From assembly GCA_017558505.1 (NCBI GenBank), contig JAFYUM010000011.1, positions 77,439 to 141,438 of the forward strand: DNA of 64,000 nt, given 5' to 3'. The notes below the pieces were generated by a model. That model saw only the letters and a list, made by a program, of their open reading frames with translations, was not told the origin of the DNA and did not search any database. This DNA is from Ruminococcus sp. (lineage in GTDB: Bacteria > Bacillota > Clostridia > Oscillospirales > Ruminococcaceae). Below, piece by piece: positions 45,034 to 54,579 of this stretch. Both the position numbers and the translations under genes were made by a program. The number at the start of each line of letters is the position of its first letter. Position 1 is the first letter of the stretch.

Positions 45034-46275
45034 TTATTCGGTTACCTTAGCAAGTTTTTTCTGAATTGCCACAGCGTCGTCAACTGTAAGTCCGTCACAA
45101 GCGAAATCTGCATTGAATTCGCCTTGTCTGGAAAGTACGTATTTGTCTGGGTTACCTAACGCCTGCATAATTGCGGCAGCATCAGCGATTGATGTGGTTT
45201 TGTCGTTGTTTGCGTCGCCGTCAACCGCATTGAGAATATCTATAGTCACTCCTGTAATCGGTAGTGAACCGCCCAAAGATGCCTGTGAAATTCTGTTGGC
45301 GAAAATGTTCACATTACGATTAATTTCAGACAGTAATCCTATTTGATTTTCCAGCGACAATTTAAACGACAGCTCATAAGGTACTGCACTGAAATATTCT
45401 ATATTTGCAATCAATCCGCTGTCAAGCTTTGCAGCTTCTTCGGGTGTAAGCGAAATATAACCGTAATATTCGGGATAAAAGAACAAATCATACTTTTCCT
45501 TATTTATTTCTTCGTAAGGGATAAATTCTACATTTTCAGGAATATTATCTTTAGCAATAAGCACGCCGAATTCACAATCAATATTGCTTTTTGAATACCA
45601 TTCAAGTATATCTGCATTAGTTGTTATATCTTCTTCCGAAATCCTATCTCCAAAAATTTCTGTAGATGTAAAACAAGACATCGGGCAAGTATAAAATGTA
45701 GGTTTTCCTCCTGTATTTAATATTTTGCCATACTCCATTTCTGCTGTTTCAATGAGTTTATTTTCTTTTAACTCGTTGATAAATTCCTTGATATTTATAT
45801 TTTCAGGATACGATTTCATATATCCTTTCAATTCTACTGTACCTGCCGAAAAATATAGCTTCGCATACTCGCCGCCTTTTTCATTGGCATATCTGTTTAA
45901 ATCGTTATCTGTAATCCCATCGGCATACGTGAAACGTAAAACAATTGCGGTCGGGTCAATATCAACAAGCCATACATCAGGCTTTTGAGGTCGTTTTTCG
46001 TAATTTGCAAAATATGTGAGCTGACGTAAAACCTTTTCACTTTCGTCTTTAGGTAAATATGTTTTTCTTTGGCACAAATCAAGGAAATCATCTGTGACTT
46101 TTACGTTTCCCTCCGACATCATATATTCATCAACTTTTGATTCAATAATTTCTGTAATCTCATCATATACCGCAGAATTTTTTAAAGAGGGATTTTCCTC
46201 CGCAGATACTGCAAGGGAACAGACTGTTAAAGAGGTAATTGCCGATAATGCAAGTGAAATTATACGTTTTTTCAT
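45034..46275 (-). CDS. Secreted protein with type I dockerin
   Basis: The 413-residue protein has a signal peptide (1-25), a large unrecognised domain (about 30-345) with several DLDDx-like acidic strands, and a C-terminal dockerin: DGDANNDKTTSIADAAAIMQ at about 352 and ADFACDGLTVDDAVAIQKKL at about 387. The second calcium loop is altered (FACDG). The catalytic or binding role is unknown. GGAGGAATC precedes the ATG. Confidence 0.82.
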   Translation of the reverse strand: MKKRIISLALSAITSLTVCSLAVSAEENPSLKNSAVYDEITEIIESKVDEYMMSEGNVKVTDDFLDLCQRKTYLPKDESEKVLRQLTYFANYEKRPQKPDVWLVDIDPTAIVLRFTYADGITDNDLNRYANEKGGEYAKLYFSAGTVELKGYMKSYPENINIKEFINELKENKLIETAEMEYGKILNTGGKPTFYTCPMSCFTSTEIFGDRISEEDITTNADILEWYSKSNIDCEFGVLIAKDNIPENVEFIPYEEINKEKYDLFFYPEYYGYISLTPEEAAKLDSGLIANIEYFSAVPYELSFKLSLENQIGLLSEINRNVNIFANRISQASLGGSLPITGVTIDILNAVDGDANNDKTTSIADAAAIMQALGNPDKYVLSRQGEFNADFACDGLTVDDAVAIQKKLAKVTE

Positions 46276-46320
46276 AATGATTCCTCCTAAATATTAATGG
46301 ATAAACCTTTCCTTATACTT

Positions 46321-46349
46321 ATTATACTCTACATATACTTGTTTGTCGA
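46321..46349 (-). promoter_or_regulatory. Promoter of the dockerin protein
   Basis: Reverse strand TCGACA (46349-46344), 17-bp spacer, TATAAT (46326-46321). Confidence 0.65.
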
Positions 46350-46509
46350 TACGCACAATGACCAAAATTCGTTGCAGAATATCAGCATATTGCAGAATAA
46401 TCGACTTTCTTCTGATCTCTGTTGTGCACATTGATTTTCCTTTCACCTATTAGACAACACTTAAACGCCAAATCTCGCAGTAAAAATTGCAGAAAATATA
46501 TTTTTTATT

Positions 46510-46547
46510 TTAATAAAACAGCACCGCAGATAACCTACGGTGCTGTT
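46510..46547 (-). terminator. Terminator of the coiled-coil/coaD/rsmD operon
   Basis: Reverse strand AACAGCACCG-TAGGTTATCTG-CGGTGCTGTT followed by TTATTAAAA. Confidence 0.75.
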
Positions 46548-46551
46548 ACGG

Positions 46552-47073
46552 TTACTTTATTTTATTGTCCTTCAGCATTTTTGCAGCTGTATTCTGTGGA
46601 GTTTCTTTGAGAGAGGGGGAGGTTTTCAGTGTGTGCTGAATTTTCTCCTTTGTTCTCTTGATATCCAGAAGTGACTTCTGGTGGCAAGCCTCTGCGTCGT
46701 TGAGCATCTGTGCAACAGAGAGTGCAGCAGCTTTCTGTACAGCAGCAGCCTGATCCTTTGCGGCACTTATAATTTCCATAGCCTTTTTGTTAGCCTCGGC
46801 AATTACAGTTTCCTTGGAAACAAGGATAGTAGCGCGTTCTTCTGCCTTGCGGATAGTGCCCTCGGCATTGATTTTTGCCTCGTTAAGTATTCTCTGACAG
46901 TCGAATTCAATCTTTTTAGCCTCTTTCAGCTCGTGAGGGAGGTTAAGGCGGATATCGTTAATAAGCTCACGGAGACGCTCACCGTCTACAAATTTCTTAT
47001 GGGGCATAAGTGGGAACGAACCTGATTTATCAAGAAGCTCGTCCATTTCCTCAAGAATTTCATCAATATTCAT
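46552..47073 (-). CDS. Coiled-coil protein downstream of coaD
   Basis: The 173-residue protein is almost all helix, Ala/Glu/Lys rich (KEAKKIEFDCQRILNEAKIN, AEGTIRKAEERATILVSKET), with no membrane segment. It resembles the proteins annotated as ATPase-like or DivIVA/V-ATPase H-like next to coaD in many Clostridia. A structural role, possibly in division or envelope organisation, is plausible but unproven. AAGGAGG precedes the ATG. Confidence 0.78.
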   Translation of the reverse strand: MNIDEILEEMDELLDKSGSFPLMPHKKFVDGERLRELINDIRLNLPHELKEAKKIEFDCQRILNEAKINAEGTIRKAEERATILVSKETVIAEANKKAMEIISAAKDQAAAVQKAAALSVAQMLNDAEACHQKSLLDIKRTKEKIQHTLKTSPSLKETPQNTAAKMLKDNKIK

Positions 47074-47119
47074 AATTATTTCCTCCTTGGCAGGATAATC
47101 GTCTGCCTTAATCTTATAT

Positions 47120-47611
47120 CTAATTTGATTTTACAAGCCTGCGTGTAATGTCATCGTGTATTGCTTCGGGGACAAAATGGCTTATATCGCCGCCAAAATA
47201 GGCAATCTGCTTGACAACGCTGGAACTTAAATACATATTCTCTGCCGCTGTGGTAAGGAATACCGTTTCCGCCCCTGCGTAGAGCTTTTTGTTTGCCAGT
47301 GCCATCTGGAACTCATACTCAAAATCGCTTACGGCTCGCAGTCCCTTAACAATAGCCACAGCGTTGACGGTTCTTACATAATCTGCAAGAAGTCCGTCCA
47401 GTATGTCGATTACAACATTATCAAGGTCACGGGTTACAGCCTCGATCATAAGCATACGTTCGGTAGCTGTGAAGCTTGGCTGACTTTTTCCCACATTCCG
47501 GGAAATAAGAACGATAACCTTATCAAACAGCTTTGACGCTCTTGTGATAATGTCAAGGTGACCGAGTGTTACGGGGTCGAAGCTTCCCGGGCATACTGCG
47601 ATTCTTCTCAT
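47120..47611 (-). CDS. coaD: Phosphopantetheine adenylyltransferase
   Basis: The 163-residue nucleotidyltransferase transfers AMP to 4'-phosphopantetheine in coenzyme A synthesis. CPGSFDPVTLGHLDII holds the T/HxGH motif, and LISRNVGKSQPSFT and SSSVVKQIAYFGGDISHFVP match the family ends. Its ATG overlaps the rsmD stop; rsmD-coaD is a common pair in Firmicutes. Confidence 0.96.
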   Translation of the reverse strand: MRRIAVCPGSFDPVTLGHLDIITRASKLFDKVIVLISRNVGKSQPSFTATERMLMIEAVTRDLDNVVIDILDGLLADYVRTVNAVAIVKGLRAVSDFEYEFQMALANKKLYAGAETVFLTTAAENMYLSSSVVKQIAYFGGDISHFVPEAIHDDITRRLVKSN

Positions 47612-48165
47612 TACTCATCTTCCTCCTCTGAGGGTTTTCTGAAAACTGCAACATTGATTTTGCCATAGGTGTATATCTTTTTCAGAATCATACCCTCAGG
47701 AGCTGTGATATCTTCCGAGTCCTTTTCGTACTCGCAGATTATACATCCGCCCTCACGGAGCTTTGCGGCGGCAAGGGGGAGAAGCTTGTGGATATGACCG
47801 TACCTGTATGGCGGATCAAGGAAGATTATGTCGAAGGTCTGGACAGTAAGGCGTATATAGTCGTAGCTGTCGCGGTTTACAACGTCGCCCAGTCGTGTAA
47901 GCTTTGTATTGCGGAGATTTTCGTTAATACAGCGGAGGGATTTTGCGGAGTTGTCCACAAATACAGCACGTGCCGCACCTCTGCTGAGAGCCTCAATGCC
48001 AAGCTGTCCGCTACCTGCAAAAAGGTCGAGGATGTGAGCACCCTCAAGTTCAAACTGAATTGAAGAAAAAACGCCCTCTTTGACTTTTTCGCCTGTTGGT
48101 CTTACGTCCATACCCTCGGGGGTAACAAGCTTACAGCCTCTTGCAGTACCTGTTATAACTCTCAT
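47611..48165 (-). CDS. rsmD: 16S rRNA (guanine-966-N2) methyltransferase
   Basis: The 184-residue Rossmann methyltransferase begins MRVITGTARGCKLVTPEG and has the SAM loop DLFAGSGQLGIEALSRGA and the catalytic FLDPPYR. It methylates G966 of 16S rRNA. The final DEE-rich tail is short. The gene has its own promoter (48278-48306). Confidence 0.95.
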   Translation of the reverse strand: MRVITGTARGCKLVTPEGMDVRPTGEKVKEGVFSSIQFELEGAHILDLFAGSGQLGIEALSRGAARAVFVDNSAKSLRCINENLRNTKLTRLGDVVNRDSYDYIRLTVQTFDIIFLDPPYRYGHIHKLLPLAAAKLREGGCIICEYEKDSEDITAPEGMILKKIYTYGKINVAVFRKPSEEEDE

Positions 48166-48524
48166 AAACGCTCCGATTTCTGCGGAGTAAATACCCGCGT
48201 CCGCACTTCACGGCTGCGGATACCGTAATACATCACAGACGCTGTCCGAAGTAAACGGTCATTGCCTATACCTTTTTATTATAACCGATTTTTTTTCATT
48301 TGTCTATATCATTTTCAAAAGATAGGCTATTTTGCACAAAAAAATTTTTTCTGATTGTACGTAATTTAATAATGCCCTAAAGCCGTTAGCCGTTATCCAA
48401 TGGTATTTTGCCGTTAGAGGACTCCTTAATAGCTATGTTTTAAAAATGCACATTTTCATTAATTTCTACATATTATAATAGGGGGCATGATATGTCCGAA
48501 ATTTTTACTTACAAGGAGAACAAT
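48166..48524. other. Divergent intergenic region between rsmD and asnB
   Basis: Contains a rsmD leader of about 105 bases with a hairpin (TCCGCA...TGCGGA near 48193-48213), the rsmD promoter, an AT-rich stretch, and a few GCCGTTA direct repeats (48381-48420). A TATAAT box at 48474-48479 could be the asnB -10, but no clear -35 is present. I see no gene here. Confidence 0.5.
48278..48306 (-). promoter_or_regulatory. rsmD promoter
   Basis: Reverse strand TAGACA (48306-48301), 17-bp spacer, TATAAT (48283-48278). Confidence 0.6.
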
Positions 48525-50348
48525 ATGTGCGGAATTGCCGGAATGATAAGCTTCAAAGAGGATATGCGTGAAACAGCGGAAATATGCAGTCGTATGCAGA
48601 AGGCTCTGCTCCGTCGTGGTCCCGACCAGAGAGGGGTTTTTTTAAGCCGCAATGCCGCCCTCGTTCATACCCGACTTGCGGTTATTGACATTGAGGGTGG
48701 CAGGCAGCCTATGACTGTTGCTGCAGAGGGGAACGTCTACACCATAGTTTACAACGGTGAGTTGTACAATGCGGCGGAAATCCGTCATGAAATCGGCGGA
48801 AATGAGTTTGAAACGACTTCTGATACAGAGGTTGTGCTCCGCAGTTATATCAGGTGGGGTGAGGAGTGTGTTCAGCGGTTTAACGGTATATTTGCATTTG
48901 CTGTTTACGATGAGAGAAACAGACGTGTATTCGTTGCCCGTGACAGAATAGGTGTTAAACCTCTGTTCTATCACGAGGGGGAGAGTGTTTTCACCTTTGC
49001 TTCGGAAATATCCGCTATGCTTGAAAATCCTCGTATTCCCCATGAAATTGATACAAAGGGTGTAGCGGAACTTTTGCTTATGGCGCCTGGAAGAACGGCT
49101 GGCTATGGAATAGTCGGTGGAATTAAAGAAGTGAAGGCAGGTTTCTGCGGATACTACACTGAGGCGGGACTTGAGCTTCATAGTTACTGGGAGCTACGTG
49201 CAACCGAGCATACCGAAACTTTTGCTGAAACCGTGGAGCACACCCGTGAGTTTGTACTTGATTCAATCCGCCGTCAGCTTGTTTCAGATGTGCCTGTATG
49301 TACGTTTCTTTCGGGCGGACTTGACTCCAGTATTATTTCCTCTGTTGCCGCTACTGAAATGAGAACGCATGGGAAGATCCTCAATACATTTTCTGTTGAC
49401 TACAAGGATAATGAAAAATATTTTGCAAAATCCCGTTTTCAGCCTGACAGTGATAACGAATATATAAAAATTATGGAGGACTATATCGGCGGAGTTCATC
49501 ACTGGACGGTAATAGACGTTCCTGAGCTTGTTGAAGCTCTCGATGAGGCGGTTGAGGCGAGAGGGTTACCCGGAATGGCTGATGTTGACGCTTCATTGCT
49601 GCTTTTCTGCCGTGAAATAAAAAAATATGGCACAGTTGCACTTTCGGGAGAATGTGCCGATGAGCTTTTCGGCGGATATCCATGGTACCGTGATGAAAAT
49701 ATCCGTATGACAGACGGTTTCCCGTGGGCACAGAGTACAACATACCGAAAAAGTTTTATACGTGATGAGCTTGCAAAAGAAATTGACAGCGAGAATTATG
49801 TATATTCTGCATATCGCAGAACAGCCGATTCGGCCGATAGACTGCCTGCAGACAGTCCGCTTGAAAGCCGCATGAAAGAGATGACAGCACTGAATTTTCA
49901 CTGGTTTATGCAGAATCTGCTGGAACGCAAGGACAGAATGTCAATGTACAGTGGACTTGAAGTGCGTGTGCCTTTCTGTGACTATCGTCTTGCGGAGTAT
50001 CTCTATAATGTTCCGTGGGAGTTTAAGGACTATAACGGCAGGGAGAAGGGCTTGCTTCGTGAAGCCATGAAAGACTGGCTGCCGGAGCGTGTGCTTCACA
50101 GGAAGAAAAGTCCGTATCCCAAGACGCACAATCCGGCTTTTCTTGATGCTGTCACTGTAAAGCTGCGTGATATTTTATCTCAGCCGTCTCCGCTGACTGA
50201 TTTTGTGAAAAAAGATGCTCTGGAACAGCTTCTCACCCACTCGGAGCACATAGCATGGTATGGTCAGCTTATGAATCTGCCTCAGACAATAGCCTATTTC
50301 ATACAGCTCGACTACTGGCTTAAAAAGTATAATATACATCTTAAATAA
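48525..50348 (+). CDS. asnB: Asparagine synthase (glutamine-hydrolysing)
   Basis: The 607-residue enzyme amidates aspartate using glutamine and ATP. The start must be ATG 48525 because the mature nucleophile is the second residue, cysteine, in MCGIAGMISF; AAGGAG at 48513-48518 supports this against ATG 48492. The glutaminase half has RRGPDQRG and IVYNGELYN; the synthetase half has the PP-loop FLSGGLDSSI and LSGECADELFGGYPW. It appears monocistronic, with a terminator after. Confidence 0.95.
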   Translation: MCGIAGMISFKEDMRETAEICSRMQKALLRRGPDQRGVFLSRNAALVHTRLAVIDIEGGRQPMTVAAEGNVYTIVYNGELYNAAEIRHEIGGNEFETTSDTEVVLRSYIRWGEECVQRFNGIFAFAVYDERNRRVFVARDRIGVKPLFYHEGESVFTFASEISAMLENPRIPHEIDTKGVAELLLMAPGRTAGYGIVGGIKEVKAGFCGYYTEAGLELHSYWELRATEHTETFAETVEHTREFVLDSIRRQLVSDVPVCTFLSGGLDSSIISSVAATEMRTHGKILNTFSVDYKDNEKYFAKSRFQPDSDNEYIKIMEDYIGGVHHWTVIDVPELVEALDEAVEARGLPGMADVDASLLLFCREIKKYGTVALSGECADELFGGYPWYRDENIRMTDGFPWAQSTTYRKSFIRDELAKEIDSENYVYSAYRRTADSADRLPADSPLESRMKEMTALNFHWFMQNLLERKDRMSMYSGLEVRVPFCDYRLAEYLYNVPWEFKDYNGREKGLLREAMKDWLPERVLHRKKSPYPKTHNPAFLDAVTVKLRDILSQPSPLTDFVKKDALEQLLTHSEHIAWYGQLMNLPQTIAYFIQLDYWLKKYNIHLK

Positions 50349-50381
50349 ATATATATTGTTTATTATATATTTATATAAAAA

Positions 50382-50426
50382 CAACCCCTGTGCACATTTT
50401 GTCGAAAATATACAACACAGGGGTTG
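50382..50426 (+). terminator. asnB terminator
   Basis: CAACCCCTGTG and CACAGGGGTTG are perfect arms around a 23-base loop. Confidence 0.7.
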
Positions 50427-50496
50427 AAAAGTAAAGTTAAAAAATACTATGCGGTTCATAAACTCAAAAAAATTTTAGAAAAATATCAAAAAAATG

Positions 50497-50525
50497 TTGC
50501 AGTATGTAAATAAATATGTTATAAT
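50497..50525 (+). promoter_or_regulatory. Upstream promoter of the pilus operon (P1)
   Basis: TTGCAG (50497-50502), 17-bp spacer, TATAAT (50520-50525). Confidence 0.65.
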
Positions 50526-50529
50526 AGTT

Positions 50530-50700
50530 GTATGATAATATGGCACGGTATTGCACGTTGACGATTGCGTTTCTGAAAGGCAGACTGTCTGCATAAATGG
50601 AAGGACAGTTATACGAGGTTAAATTAATGCTGATATTACCAGTGGTATATAATTTGGTTAATATTGATAAAAATAACCTCACTATTTAAGTCAAAAACAC
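50530..50700 (+). other. Possible structured leader between the two pilC promoters
   Basis: About 170 bases with no ORF, holding GGCAGACTGTCTGC and a GAGGTTA near 50616 that can pair with TAACCTC near 50675, while an inner GGTTA can compete for the same strand. The alternate pairings suggest a switch, but I cannot match it to a known riboswitch class, including the cyclic di-GMP types. Confidence 0.35.
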
Positions 50701-50702
50701 AA

Positions 50703-50731
50703 TTGAAAAATAACTCTTAATATGTTATAAT
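50703..50731 (+). promoter_or_regulatory. Downstream promoter of the pilus operon (P2)
   Basis: TTGAAA (50703-50708), 17-bp spacer, TATAAT (50726-50731). Gives a ~90-base leader to pilC. Confidence 0.7.
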
Positions 50732-50826
50732 TATTATATTAGGGTAGTGCGTATATAAGTGCCCCTGTACTCATGAATTCCGGACACGGTATCGGGGTAC
50801 ATATCAAAAAACACGGAGGTGGTTTC

Positions 50827-52023
50827 ATGAAGAGTTATTCCTACATTGCTCAGGATGCCCGCGGCAAACAGGTAAAGGGTAAGGCTAACGCCGAAAATGA
50901 GCAGGAATTCCTCGAAAAAATGAAAGAACGAGGTCTTTTTGTCAAGGATTATGGCGAAGAGGCTGGTTCTTCAAGGTCAATCTACAAGTTCAGCACTAAA
51001 GAACTTGCATTCTGCTGCCGACAGTTGAGCGCTATGCTTACTTCGGGACTTACTCTCGTAAAATCGATTGACATTATGAGAAGTGAGCAGGAAAATGATA
51101 AGGCTAAAGCGATATGGCAGGACATTTACGAAAATGTTCAGAAGGGTGAATCCTTCTCAGCAACGCTTGAAATGCACAGAGGCTCATTCCCCGACTTCCT
51201 TATTTCAATGGTCGGTGCCGGTGAAGCCAGTGGTTCGCTTGACGTAATTATGACACGTCTTTCTGAACAGTACGCAAAGGAAAACAAGCTTAACAATACA
51301 GTAAAGGGTGCTATGATTTATCCTATTATCCTTGCTGTTCTCTGCGTAGTTATTGTAATCTTCCTGTTTACATTTATCATGCCTACTTTTATTGGCATGT
51401 ACGAAGATCCAACTACGATGCCTTTCCTTACAAAGGTTCTGAATGCAATTTCTATCTTCCTGAGAACGAAGTGGTACATACTCATTATATTGGTTATATT
51501 TGCAGTACTTGGTATCAACTATGCTCTTAAAGAACCTAAACTGAGATACAAGGTAGACCGTATGATTCTTAAGGGACCAGGCTGGGGTCCTCTTGTAACA
51601 AAGATTTATACAGCACGTTTTTCAAGAACTCTTTCTTCACTTTATTCAAGTGGTATTCCTATGGTTGAGTGTATTCAGAGAGCTTCTGCAATACTCGGAA
51701 ATCTGTACGTTGATGATAAGTTTGAGGGAGTTGTTGACGAAGTTAAACAGGGTGAAACTCTTTCAGCTGCTATTACAAGAACAGAAATATTCGAGTCAAT
51801 GTTCTGCTCTGTAATCTACGTTGGTGAGGAGTCAGGTGCCCTTGACTCTATTCTTGAAAAAACTTCTGAATACTACGAAGATGAGTCCGACTCAGCTGTT
51901 GAGCGTCTTGTTCACATGGTTGAGCCTATCATGCTCGTATTCATGGGTCTTATCATTGGTCTTGTTGTCTGCGGTATTTACCCTGCACTCTACGGTGCTC
52001 TTGACTCCGTTGAGAACGAATAA
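50827..52023 (+). CDS. pilC: Type IV pilus inner-membrane platform protein PilC
   Basis: The 398-residue type II secretion F-family protein has two T2SSF domains, each with a conserved start (FCCRQLSAMLTSGLTLVKSI; FSRTLSSLYSSGIPMVECIQ) and three to four transmembrane helices (IYPIILAVLCVVIVIFLFTF; MLVFMGLIIGLVVCGIYPAL). PilC couples the PilB/PilT motors to pilus assembly in the membrane. GGAGGTGG selects ATG 50827 over 50773. First gene of the operon. Confidence 0.95.
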   Translation: MKSYSYIAQDARGKQVKGKANAENEQEFLEKMKERGLFVKDYGEEAGSSRSIYKFSTKELAFCCRQLSAMLTSGLTLVKSIDIMRSEQENDKAKAIWQDIYENVQKGESFSATLEMHRGSFPDFLISMVGAGEASGSLDVIMTRLSEQYAKENKLNNTVKGAMIYPIILAVLCVVIVIFLFTFIMPTFIGMYEDPTTMPFLTKVLNAISIFLRTKWYILIILVIFAVLGINYALKEPKLRYKVDRMILKGPGWGPLVTKIYTARFSRTLSSLYSSGIPMVECIQRASAILGNLYVDDKFEGVVDEVKQGETLSAAITRTEIFESMFCSVIYVGEESGALDSILEKTSEYYEDESDSAVERLVHMVEPIMLVFMGLIIGLVVCGIYPALYGALDSVENE

Positions 52024-52047
52024 ACACGGAAAGGTGGAAAAAATAAA

Positions 52048-53679
52048 ATGCTTTCATTTGATATTACGGATAGAAATATACGTGTCGTTAAAGGCGTTGA
52101 AACTAATGGAAAAATAAAAATCAACGCTGCGGCAACACTTAACCTTGAGGAAGGACTTATCGTTAACGGATACGTTAAGGATACAGCTACTGTTGCTACA
52201 CTTATCAACGGTGTGCGTAAGAGTAACAAGATGCCTGATAAGGAGGCAATTGTTTCTCTGTCATCCAACCTTACAATCTTCAAGGAACTTGTAGTTCCAA
52301 GAGTTAAGTCACAGGATATGCAGAAAACTGTAAAGCAGCAGATGCAGGCTGAACTTAACCTTGATGATACATACTCTGTTACATATGCTATTGTTGGTGA
52401 TGCTCCTGAAATGGGTGACAATGGCGAACCAATGCTTAAGGTACTTGCTACAGCTTGTCCTTATGAAATCGTTAACAGCTATAAGGAAGTATTCAAGTTC
52501 CTTGGTATTTCCCTTAAGTCAGTAATGGTTGGATGTAACTGTATTACAAAGGTACTTCTTGCTGATACAAGAATCAAGTCAATGATGCCCCTTCTTGCAG
52601 TACAGATTGACCCCAACTTCATCTCTCTCAACCTTTATGAGCAGGGACAGCTTTCATTCTCACGTTTTGCTTCCATCGACCCCGATGACTACGGCAACTC
52701 TGCAGACTATGTGTTTGAAGCAGTAAACGAGAATATCTTCCGTATGCTTCAGTTCCACAGAAGCCGTAATACAGGAGAGGTTATTGAGAACGTAATCTTC
52801 TACGGTGATACTCACGAGTATGTAAGACTTACAGACGAGCTTGAAAAGCTTGACCTCAATACAAATCTTATCAAGGTACCCCCGCAGATTCACGGTCACG
52901 ACAATCTTGAATTCTCACTGTATGCAAACGCTATCGGTGCTATGTTCAAGCGTAACAAGGAAACTGAAAAGCTTAACCTCCTTGAAACAGAGCTTTCAGC
53001 TGCAATCAAGAAGGCTGCTTCAGGCGGTAAGGTAAGAAGCGAAAATGCCGGCCTTGGAATTATGCTTGGTCTTGTAATTGGTGCGGCAGCAATTGTTGGT
53101 GGAACCTGGGCTGTTATGTCAATTATTAACAGTAATATTGAATCTGATATTGCTGAGGTTCAGGAATATCTTGATTCAAAGGAAGTAAAGGATCAGCTTA
53201 ATCACCGTACAAAGCTTCTCGGAATGAGAGATACAGTAAGAGCTTATGAAGTTAAAATGGAAAACTCTTACGACGCATTCTATTCACAGCCTGTTATTAA
53301 CGGTGACAAGTATGATACTCTCCAGCTTATCCTTGATAAGACTGCAGAAGAACTTGAACTTGATGTTGATAAGTGCTTTATTTCAACACCTTCATACAGT
53401 AATGGTGTAATGTTATTCACAGTTACAGCAGAAGGCAGTGAAGAATATGTTCAGAAGCTTCCTTCAATTTATGTTGATAATGTTCAGGATAAGGCGTTCA
53501 CTGATAACAACGGATATTATGCAAAGTGTTCATATGACGGATATGTCGTAACAGATGTCAAAAAAGAAGGAGCTGCAAACCCAGAGAAGATTGTATCATT
53601 CTCAGTTACAGTTGCTATTGAGGGAAGAACAAGTGCATATCATCCGGAGCCCGAAAATTCTGATGAAGGTGCAGCATAA
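52048..53679 (+). CDS. PilM-PilN fusion, pilus alignment subcomplex
   Basis: The 543-residue protein has an N-terminal actin-like PilM domain (about residues 1-325; MLSFDITDRNIRVVKGVET), a transmembrane helix near 335-358 (GIMLGLVIGAAAIVGGTWAV) and a coiled-coil plus small domain outside (about 360-520), as in PilN. In Gram-negative bacteria and many others PilM (cytoplasmic) and PilN (membrane) are separate proteins that bind through the PilN N-terminal tail; here they are one chain. The protein links the motor to PilO and the pilus. AAGG precedes the ATG. Confidence 0.85.
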   Translation: MLSFDITDRNIRVVKGVETNGKIKINAAATLNLEEGLIVNGYVKDTATVATLINGVRKSNKMPDKEAIVSLSSNLTIFKELVVPRVKSQDMQKTVKQQMQAELNLDDTYSVTYAIVGDAPEMGDNGEPMLKVLATACPYEIVNSYKEVFKFLGISLKSVMVGCNCITKVLLADTRIKSMMPLLAVQIDPNFISLNLYEQGQLSFSRFASIDPDDYGNSADYVFEAVNENIFRMLQFHRSRNTGEVIENVIFYGDTHEYVRLTDELEKLDLNTNLIKVPPQIHGHDNLEFSLYANAIGAMFKRNKETEKLNLLETELSAAIKKAASGGKVRSENAGLGIMLGLVIGAAAIVGGTWAVMSIINSNIESDIAEVQEYLDSKEVKDQLNHRTKLLGMRDTVRAYEVKMENSYDAFYSQPVINGDKYDTLQLILDKTAEELELDVDKCFISTPSYSNGVMLFTVTAEGSEEYVQKLPSIYVDNVQDKAFTDNNGYYAKCSYDGYVVTDVKKEGAANPEKIVSFSVTVAIEGRTSAYHPEPENSDEGAA

Positions 53680-53697
53680 TAAAGGAGGTAGATTGAA

Positions 53698-54444
53698 ATG
53701 AAATTAAATTACAGAGATCGAATAATTATTGGTGTTCTTTTAGCACTGGTACTCCTTCTTGGCGGCTTCTTCCTTTTGATTAAGCCTACGAATGAGGATA
53801 TAAAGACAAATAAGGCAGAACTTTCTGAACTTGAGAAATCCAAAGCCGAGGTTGATTCTAAAATTGCTGAAATCCCCGGAATCAAGAATGATATTACAGT
53901 TGCATATGATAACGGTATAAAGTTTACAGAGTCATTTGTAGACTTTGAGAATTATGATAATACCCGTAAGTTTGACCAGTATATGCAGAAGCTTGCAGAG
54001 GATAACAAAGTGACAATTACTTCACTTTCTGTTAGCGATATTGGTGTATCAAGCATTGGATATTATTATTTTGTTCCTCCTGTAGTGGCTGAGTCATTCC
54101 GTCTTCAGTTTGATATTAACGGTGAACTCAAAAAAGAAATCAGTGAGTTAAGAAAAGAAAGTAATGCTCTTGCTACAAGAACAGCTGAAAATATAATGAA
54201 GGCTGATTATGTAATCACTGTTACAGGTGAAGAAAAGGAAGATATCTGGAATTATATGAAGGCTGTTGAGGAGCAGAAAGAAACAATTATTATTGACAGC
54301 GTAAGCCTTGCAAACATTGCTATTAAGGAAAAGAAAGATTCACAGCAAAATCAGGGCGAAGAGGAAAAACTTCCTACAGCTACATTTGTAATTTCTCTCT
54401 ATTCAGTAGTTGAAATGTCTGAACCTGATATGGAGATGAAATAA
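53698..54444 (+). CDS. pilO: PilO-like pilus assembly protein
   Basis: The 248-residue protein has one N-terminal transmembrane helix (about 8-26), a coiled coil (NKAELSELEKSKAEVDSKIA) and an external ferredoxin-like domain, the PilO layout. It should pair with the PilN part of the preceding protein. AGGAGG precedes the ATG. Function by place and layout; sequence is divergent. Confidence 0.82.
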   Translation: MKLNYRDRIIIGVLLALVLLLGGFFLLIKPTNEDIKTNKAELSELEKSKAEVDSKIAEIPGIKNDITVAYDNGIKFTESFVDFENYDNTRKFDQYMQKLAEDNKVTITSLSVSDIGVSSIGYYYFVPPVVAESFRLQFDINGELKKEISELRKESNALATRTAENIMKADYVITVTGEEKEDIWNYMKAVEEQKETIIIDSVSLANIAIKEKKDSQQNQGEEEKLPTATFVISLYSVVEMSEPDMEMK

Positions 54445-54474
54445 TCAACCACGCTGAAGTTATGTAACAAGACT

Positions 54475-54515
54475 TGTTTTGATTCCGCATAAGCTTTGAT
54501 AGTCGCGGTAAAACA
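54475..54515 (+). other. Inverted repeat between pilO and the PilX-like gene
   Basis: CTTGTTTTGATTCCGC and GCGGTAAAACAAG form an imperfect stem in the 135-base gap. There is no U-run. It could moderate expression of the large downstream gene. Confidence 0.35.
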
Positions 54516-54579
54516 AGGCGTCATAGGGGAAGTGTGGAAATAAAACAGGTCTATAATAACTGGAAAGGCGGTATGTAAA

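Noticed and set aside
50464-50682. Reverse-strand frame of 72 codons in the pilC leader
   Set aside because: No ribosome site, low-complexity composition, and it overlies both the P1 promoter and the hairpins.
50530-50826. Cyclic di-GMP riboswitch before pilC
   Set aside because: Type IV pilus genes often have one, but I cannot find the conserved core of either class I or class II here.
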